Part shown: one piece after another, positions 19,175 through 23,615 of the stretch | Layout: each line of letters starts with the position of its first letter | How positions within the stretch are numbered: the stretch's first letter is position 1 | Assembly (NCBI GenBank): GCA_027600665.1 | Contig: JADGJL010000371.1 | Location: 1-23,615 of the forward strand | DNA: 23,615 bases | Direction of reading: 5' to 3' | Origin: Irineochytrium annulatum | Taxonomy: Eukaryota; Chytridiomycota; Chytridiomycetes; Chytridiales; Chytridiaceae | Notes under the pieces: generated by a model | Database searches by the model: none | What the model was told of the DNA's origin: nothing | What the model saw: only the letters and a program-made list of their open reading frames with translations | Program-made: the position numbers and the translations under genes

Positions 19175-22100
19175 ATGAGCGCCGGCCTCTCGCGCGAGGT
19201 CCTGAAGTGGATCCAAGGGCTCAACCTCAGCTACTCGATCAGAAACTCGAAGAGGTGAGAGGGATTTGTTTAATCTGGGAAGAGCGCCTGTGAGAGCCGT
19301 CGCGGCGAACTTCCGAGCGTGGGGAGTTCCTTTACTACTTTCGGCACCGCGTCCTGTTAAACTGTGCTGGAAGCGGATCAAGATCTGCTCGAATATGGTC
19401 TGATGACGTCGTCGCCACCGCAGGGACCTTGCCAATGGCTTCCTGGTGGCCGAGATCCTCTCCCGCTTCTTCCCCGACGTCGTGCACATGCATGCATACG
19501 ACACCGGCACGGGCACCGCCGCGAAGAAGAACAATTGGGATCTCTTGGAGCGCGCGTTCGTCAGGATTGGCATACCCGTCCCGAGAGACTACGCCGCCGA
19601 CGTGGCCGCCTCGAAGAACGACGCGGGCGCCCTCGTGCTCAGCATCATTTACACACATATTGTGAAGTCGGGGTGAGCGCTTTCGTTTAGGGCAGAGTGC
19701 TTGTGGTGCGACCTCCCGGTGTTAATGTTGATCGACTGCAGACGCGGCCCAAACTCCAAACCTTCAAGCTCCCATGGCATCAGCATCAGCCGTGAACATG
19801 AGGATCCGACCGACTGGCTTATGAAACCCCCACCCTCACGCGGCGGCGGCGTCCACCTCCTCCTCGACCAATCGCCAATCCATGACCCGCCGCTCTCCCA
19901 CCTTCTCGACCCACCTTCACCGGTCATCCTCCCACCACCACCTTTGATACCAATACCGATACCGACCCCGAGCCCAGCTCTGCCGTCTACGACACGGGCG
20001 GCGGCGAAGTCACCGTTGAAGAGGGGGGCGGGGAAGGGGAGTTATGCCGCGCAGAGGATGAATCAAATCACGCAGCAGCAAGGAGTTGGGAGCAGCGGTG
20101 CGGCTGGTGGGTCACCTAGCACGGCAGCTGGTGGTGCGGCAGGCGGCAACGCGAGCGTAATCGGTAAAGAGGCAATCTTGATGGCGAATCCAAAGGCGGC
20201 TGCCATGCTCCTTCAGGGACCATCAGGTGACTACGGGAAGGAGTTTGAGGAGCATATGGGGAAGGTAACTGAGTTCGCATCTGTATTAGCTGGCCGAATT
20301 GTGAATGAAATTTAGGTTGCCGTCCTCAAAGTGCTCTGCTCGCTTTTAGGTGTCGCGGATGGGCAGTTGTCATTCAGTCGGTCGTCGTTTCCTCTGATAT
20401 TGTGTCGGGAAAAATTGATCTACCGGCTGGAAGGCATGGACGCGGACGAAGCCGGTAAAGTCAACGGCGCTTTGATGGCGAAGGAGCGCGAGTTCTTGGC
20501 TATTCTCCAGCATAGCCCGCCCTCGGATTTGACTATGCTTCTGGATACTCTGTTACCGTGCGTCACAAGCTTCTCCTCCACGTCGAGGGTTTTTATCGGT
20601 ATGAAAATTTGTTTCAATCTACAAGCTACGAATTCTAACTATCCGCAAAGTTGGAGTTCAGTGCATGGTATTCTTCGGGAAACTGTTACACCGCCTCCAG
20701 CCAAAGGACTCATTCTCCCGCCTGCTTTCCGCCAAAGAGCACGTCACGCTCCTTAGCCAAGTCTCCGCAGCCCACTCCCAACGCATTCCTTTCATCGCGC
20801 GGATATTGGATGCATTCATCGGGCCCGGCGCGAGCGACTCCGAGCGGATACGGACGCTTCTAACTATCAAGTCGTTCGTCAACGCGGCGGCTGCAGGCCA
20901 GGACACTGTGAATGCACAGGGTGGTCCGAACGCTTCGAGTGCCAGTGGCGCAGGCGGTGCCAGCTCAAACGGACAGAGCGGGGAATCTCCGAACGCGTTC
21001 GTCTTCCTCCTCTGCGCGCTTGAGACAGTCCGGAGCAAGCCCGTCGGCCCGCGAACAAATCGTGAGGATGGACTACCGCCCGCTATCCCGCAACCTGGCA
21101 ACAATAACAACAACAACAACAGCAACACAAACTCACAACACATCACCCTCATCCTCTCTGAGTGCCTGACCGTTATCAACACGCACCGCCGATCCGCCTC
21201 CACCGGCCAGATCTTCGGCTCCGCGGGCGCCATTATGGAGATGTGCGCCGCCATCCACCTTCTCTCTCTCCTAGCCGAAAGCGCCGCGCAATCGCGTCAC
21301 GCGCAGCAGTCGACGAGCGACGACGAGCACAGCCCGGTCACGGACGTGGACGAAGGTCGGACGCCGTCGCCGCACAGGAAGCCGCCTTCGACCGCCGTCG
21401 GGATGATACCGGACAACGTCGCGGGGGACGTGATCGATGCGGAGGGGAAGGGACTGCTCAGGGCCGTGATGCATTACGATTGCCCGGCGTGTTTGCAGAA
21501 GGCATATGTGAGGTTCCTGGCGGGAGTGTTAGCGGTTGTAAGGGATGGGCATCCGCTTGTGAAGGCGGCGAGGGAGGCGGCGGGGGGCGTTTTGAAGTGG
21601 ATAACGGATGATGTCTTAAGGAGCGGTTAGTTTTGTTACTCGAGTATTTTAGTGACTAAGCAGCAACTCCTTAGCGTTGATCCTAATAGCGCCGTCACTC
21701 CGGTATCACCCGCCTCTCGGCGCACCCTTCGTCCGCGGCCTCCTAGCTATCGACGAGCCGACTCGCCTGCAGCTCCTCTCCCTCCCACCATCCACCCCAA
21801 CCGGCTCCAATCCACCCTTAACCGCCTCCTCCCTCGACCTCCTCCGTGCCACCGCCGAGCTTCACACGACGCGCTTCGGCGACCATGTCGACCTGACCTG
21901 GGACCTGCCCTTCGTCGAGCGGTCGACGGACGCCGGCCGGGTCGTGGACGGTTGGTGGGCCTTTGGCGTCGGCATGGGATTGGCCCGGGTGGTTAAAGGC
22001 CCCGAGAAGGCCGGGCTGACAAAGGAGGGTCTGCAGATTTTGCTGGCGGTATTGATGGCGATTGTCTGCCCGGGGAAGTTACAGCAGACGATGGGATCAA

Positions 22101-22717
22101 ACCGCGGTATGAATGGCACGGGTGGGGCCCACTTAGAGGCGCCGGTCAAACTTGAGATGCTTTCGATGAGCGAGATTCCGACTATCGAGGAGCTCACTTC
22201 CGCGGCGGTGCCTATCGCAACTACCACGGCATCTCGGCTCCCCGTGTTGCGTAAACAAACGGCCGAAGCGGGCAACGATGACCCGATGGCGCCGTGGAGC
22301 CACATGTACGAGTTTCTTATCGCAGATTTGTTCGTCCTCGTGCCCAACGACGAAACCTCCGAGCTAGCGTGCTGCGCCCTCGAGGCCTTCACCCGCGCGC
22401 TTCCGCCCGAATCGTCACTGCTCAACCACCTGCCGCTCGTCGTCGCATCCATGGCAAGGCTGGCCATAAAGGGGGACCAGGCTGTTGAGAAGACGCCGCG
22501 GGAGAGGTTTGTGCAATGGGTCGTCAGGTGGGCAAAAGGTGGGAGGGAAACCGGAGGTGGTTGGAATTGTGTGGTCCCGGTGAAGGAGGATGTGAGGAAG
22601 GGAGTCAAAAGAGGGATGAGGGAGGTCGTTGGGAACTTCATGAAGGGATTCCCTGGGCTCTGCAGGGAGCACGCGGAGGAGTGGTCGGTTTTGGTGGCGA
22701 CGGCAACCGCGGGTTGA
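19175..22717 (+). CDS. SPATA4-like CH-domain protein with long helical C-terminal region
   Basis: The N-terminal 110 residues match the calponin-homology-like domain of SPATA4/SPEF1-type ciliary proteins: LSREVLKWIQGLNLSYSIRN, then KRDLANGFLVAEILSRFFPD, then NWDLLERAF. Such domains bind microtubules or tubulin-linked structures in flagella. Exons 19175-19254, 19424-19672, 19742-20264, 20316-20598, 20651-21625 and 21675-22717; introns 169, 69, 51, 52 and 49 nt; about 1050 aa. After the CH domain come a Pro/Ser-rich linker and a Gly/Ala-rich stretch (exon 3). Then about 750 residues look largely alpha-helical (VAVLKVLCSLLGVADGQ, LTMLLDTLLPCVTSFSS, MYEFLIADLFVLVPNDE), suggestive of HEAT/armadillo-like repeats, with an Asn run near residue 530. 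Animal SPATA4 is about 300 aa, so the C-terminal part is an addition. CH assignment and exon chain are good. The helical-repeat reading is inference, and the frame in the Pro-rich part of exon 3 is the weakest point. Confidence 0.82.
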
Positions 22718-22916
22718 TTAATCGGGTGGCACCGGAGAGTTTTGCTGGCCTCATCTTAAAGTTATTCCTTCCTAGTTTGAGTAGCAGAAAGTGTAATATT
22801 TACATTAATGGATGGCGTTGACCTTCTGCTCGATGAAGGATAGCGGTATGGTGAAGAGCGAATAAATCGACCGCACACGTCCGATCTCTTTCGATTCGAA
22901 TTTTTAGCAAGCAGCC
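22718..22916 (+). promoter_or_regulatory. Short intergenic region before the last gene
   Basis: About 200 bp between tandem plus-strand genes. It must hold the 3' end of the SPATA4-like transcript and the promoter of the downstream gene. The start codon context gcagccATGG is a good eukaryotic initiation context. No clear TATA box is seen. Confidence 0.4.
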
Positions 22917-23615
22917 ATGGAGTCAACCACACATACCGCCGAGGACCGCCTCCTCGACGCCATCGACGCCATGAAAGGCCCCGCCGCAGCGATGAAGGCG
23001 TCGACGCTGACCATGGACGCTGCCGGCAACGGGGCCGACGACGGGTTCGAGTCCGCAGCAGCAGCCCCCGCCGCCGAGCCCCACCACCCTGCGACCGACC
23101 TCCTGCAGGACTACCGCCACGGCGCCTCGCACCCGTCGTTTGCCGATGTTGTGAAGGAGTCCGCAGGGGAGGACACCGTCCCTGAGCATTCTGCGACTAC
23201 AGAGACCGACGTCGACCGTCAGATCGCGCAGCACTCACAGGCTCAACTAAACGACGACGACAACGACCCGTCCTTCGCCGAAGTTGTTAAGAATTCGAGC
23301 GGGGTGCGCGATGACGACATCCCCGTTGACGAGAACTTGAAGTCTCCAGCCGTCGCCGAGGTCGAGACGCCAGCCTGGTCGGAATCGAAGGACGAGTCGA
23401 AGGACAGCGCCGGCAGTTCGACCGCGGGCTTGAACTTTGGGAAGCCGCCACTCGCCAACGACAAGGATGCGTTCCCGCGCATCGAGGACGTCTACCGCGC
23501 CCCGGGGGCCCACCGCGATGACCGATCCCGCGGGTCCCAGGACTGGATGCAGCTCCCGTCCTCGACCTCTTCGTCCTTCGCCTCCACGCCCAGCGGCGGC
23601 CCCCCGCCCAACACC
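22917..23615 (+). CDS. Unknown acidic protein with SFA[D/E]VVK repeats (3' end beyond window)
   Basis: Not recognised. An uninterrupted ATG-initiated frame of 233 codons runs to the window edge without a stop. It is the only long plus-strand frame here. The protein is acidic and rich in Asp, Glu, Ala and Ser, probably disordered, and lacks a signal peptide or membrane segment. A motif occurs twice: HPSFADVVKESAGED and DPSFAEVVKNSSGVRDDD, about 48 residues apart, each followed by an acidic stretch. Near the edge it turns Ser/Pro-rich (QLPSSTSSSFAS). The repeated motif may be a short linear docking motif, but that is a guess. Minus-strand frames overlapping this gene look like shadows, since they lack ATG-based, low-entropy or domain features. 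Confidence 0.72.
   Translation, partial: MESTTHTAEDRLLDAIDAMKGPAAAMKASTLTMDAAGNGADDGFESAAAAPAAEPHHPATDLLQDYRHGASHPSFADVVKESAGEDTVPEHSATTETDVDRQIAQHSQAQLNDDDNDPSFAEVVKNSSGVRDDDIPVDENLKSPAVAEVETPAWSESKDESKDSAGSSTAGLNFGKPPLANDKDAFPRIEDVYRAPGAHRDDRSRGSQDWMQLPSSTSSSFASTPSGGPPPNT

Noticed and set aside
19839..20090. Alternative reading frames in the Pro-rich part of exon 3, which give plausible Ser-rich or Asp/Glu-rich peptides
   Set aside because: One of them ends in a stop and neither connects in phase to the flanking exons without invented splice sites. The chosen frame continues directly into the downstream Gly/Ala-rich and helical sequence.
21862..22641. 259-codon minus-strand frame
   Set aside because: Antisense to the last exon of the SPATA4-like gene; Ser/Pro-rich shadow with no recognisable domain.
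1..23615. tRNA or rRNA genes, CRISPR arrays, intact transposons
   Set aside because: No convincing tRNA arm pattern, rRNA core, regular direct-repeat/spacer array, transposase or reverse-transcriptase motif was seen on reading. A covariance-model scan was not possible.

Overview
The window reads as genomic DNA of a flagellated (zoosporic) fungus, most likely a chytrid or a close relative. This is an inference from gene content. There are typical fungal genes: GWT1, a Pep4-type vacuolar aspartic protease, a Mug70-like CBS/PB1 protein and a PKA catalytic subunit. There are also axoneme genes that non-flagellated fungi lack: a TTLL9-type tubulin polyglutamylase and a SPATA4-like CH-domain protein. 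Genes are GC-rich and cut by many short GT-AG introns (43 to 169 nt, mostly 50 to 80). I rebuilt exon chains by reading-frame continuity and family alignment; nearly every junction preserves frame.

Layout: 1-1179 (-) TTLL9-like, cut by the window edge. 1480-3892 gene-poor, with a degenerate tandem repeat at 3125-3432. 3893-6983 (-) PKA catalytic subunit with a very long N-terminal extension. 7247-7941 (-) OXLD1-like mitochondrial protein. 8085-10580 (+) orphan multi-pass membrane protein. 11065-12414 (+) aspartic protease. 12793-14655 (-) GWT1/PIG-W in eight exons. 15315-17683 (+) CBS4-PB1 tail-anchored protein. 18123-19043 (-) calmodulin-like protein with four EF-hands. 19175-22717 (+) SPATA4-like CH domain joined to a long helical C-terminal part. 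22917-23615 (+) the start of an unrecognised acidic protein with a repeated SFA[D/E]VVK motif.

How the genes relate: this is an ordinary eukaryotic housekeeping neighbourhood, not an operon or defence island. TTLL9, the EF-hand gene and the SPATA4-like gene all point to cilium or zoospore function. The last two are divergent, with only 131 bp between their start codons, so shared control is plausible. GWT1 acts in GPI-anchor synthesis, the protease in the vacuole, PKA in cAMP signalling and OXLD1 in mitochondria. The least explained items are the SPATA4-CH/helical fusion with its EF-hand partner, the orphan membrane protein, the kinase extension and the SFA[D/E]VVK protein. No tRNA, rRNA, CRISPR array or intact transposon was recognised.
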